This document shows, piece after piece, positions 5,043-5,379 of a stretch of DNA of 5,379 nt. The notes below the pieces were generated by a model. That model was not told where the DNA came from and ran no database searches. It saw only the letters and a list, made by a program, of their open reading frames with translations. The translations under genes and the position numbers were made by a program. This DNA comes from Cryomorphaceae bacterium (GTDB lineage: Bacteria > Bacteroidota > Bacteroidia > Flavobacteriales > Schleiferiaceae), in assembly GCA_003455605.1 (NCBI GenBank), contig DMQR01000100.1, positions 1 to 5,379 of the forward strand, read 5' to 3'. Each line of letters starts with the position of its first letter. The stretch's first letter is position 1.

Positions 5043-5379
5043 CAGTCCGTTAAAAAGAAGCTCTCTTGTTTTGCGTAAATGGGCAGGTACCAAGTAAAGT
5101 TCACACCAATGCCAATATCCCACTTAAACGAATTATCCAGCAATCCCGTATCCGTGTTGAAACCTCTGATGTTCTGTGTGGTAGCCAGAAACGAGTGAAT
5201 GCCCACAGCATAGTTGATGCGTTCGTTATTGTCTAAATGCAGGTAACGCAACTGGACTTTTGCCACAGGTCCCATGTGCAACCTATCGTACCCACGAAGC
5301 ATGGAACCCTGAAGCTGCGGAAAGTTACCGCGCTCATTACGCAAACTAATCTGAGTTTGCTGGGCACCGATACCTGCCA
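5042..5379 (-). CDS. Outer-membrane beta-barrel protein, C-terminal part, 5' end outside window
   Basis: The frame is open from the right edge to a TGA at 5042-5044, giving about 111 residues. No start is needed inside the window: an internal TTG at 5342-5344 is just a Leu codon, and upstream codons (AGIGAQQTQIS) read naturally. The sequence is built of amphipathic beta strands: VAKVQLRYLHL, INYAVGIHSFLA and SFKWDIGIGVNFTWYL, the last with perfect alternation of polar and hydrophobic residues and aromatic girdle residues, as in a barrel strand. This fits the outer-membrane beta-barrel proteins common in Bacteroidota (PorT-like or general porin-family annotation); the exact family is not decided. 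About 10 residues follow the last strand, so the chain does not end on the usual terminal aromatic. Its stop overlaps the waaA start (TGATG), implying one transcript and translational coupling; both products belong to the outer envelope. Confidence 0.75.
   Translation of the reverse strand, partial: AGIGAQQTQISLRNERGNFPQLQGSMLRGYDRLHMGPVAKVQLRYLHLDNNERINYAVGIHSFLATTQNIRGFNTDTGLLDNSFKWDIGIGVNFTWYLPIYAKQESFFLTD

Noticed and set aside
5043..5123. A longer waaA start at 5123
   Set aside because: It would overlap the barrel gene by over 80 bp, the added residues do not look like a WaaA N-terminus, and the TGATG at 5040-5044 gives a natural coupled start.

Overview
The window looks like ordinary chromosomal DNA of a member of the Bacteroidota, probably a marine or free-living Flavobacteriia-like lineage. 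Three observations support this. The gene families present (DUF2797, bacterial GH3, DUF3050, a short deoxynucleoside kinase, a monofunctional-looking WaaA) are a combination familiar from that phylum. The genes lack Shine-Dalgarno leaders and have A-rich ones instead. The short gaps between divergent genes hold matches to the Bacteroidota -7 promoter box (TAnnTTTG). Base composition looks balanced by eye, and no mobile element, tRNA, rRNA or CRISPR array was seen. The assignment rests on pattern recognition, not on a search.

Layout from left to right: the last codons of an unidentified + gene (1-67); a DUF2797 protein on - (64-864) with a zinc-ribbon-like Cys4 cluster and a possible GIY-YIG-like core; a 59-bp divergent gap; a GH3-family acyl-adenylating enzyme on + (924-2456); a DUF3050 heme-oxygenase-fold protein on - (2410-3198); a 47-bp divergent gap; a deoxynucleoside kinase on + (3246-3860); then on - an operon-like pair, the lipid A Kdo transferase waaA (3837-5042) preceded by the 3' part of an outer-membrane beta-barrel gene (5042 to the window edge). 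All but the first and last genes are complete.

The architecture is the most striking feature. The first six genes alternate strand one by one, and every convergent pair overlaps at its 3' ends (by 4, 47 and 24 bp). The two divergent pairs are separated by only 59 and 47 bp, and each gap appears to hold two face-to-face -7 boxes separated by exactly 6 bp. The beta-barrel and waaA share a TGATG stop/start, so they are probably translationally coupled and both serve the outer membrane.

Functionally the genes do not form one obvious pathway. waaA and the barrel protein belong to envelope biogenesis and the kinase to nucleotide salvage. GH3 and DUF3050 are enzyme families whose bacterial substrates are, to my knowledge, unestablished. 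I do not see a clear new multi-gene system. The best leads are the poorly characterised GH3, DUF2797 and DUF3050 proteins and the compact bidirectional promoter and 3'-overlap arrangement. Several start codons were moved inward from the longest reading frame to an ATG that fits the family or the coupling better.
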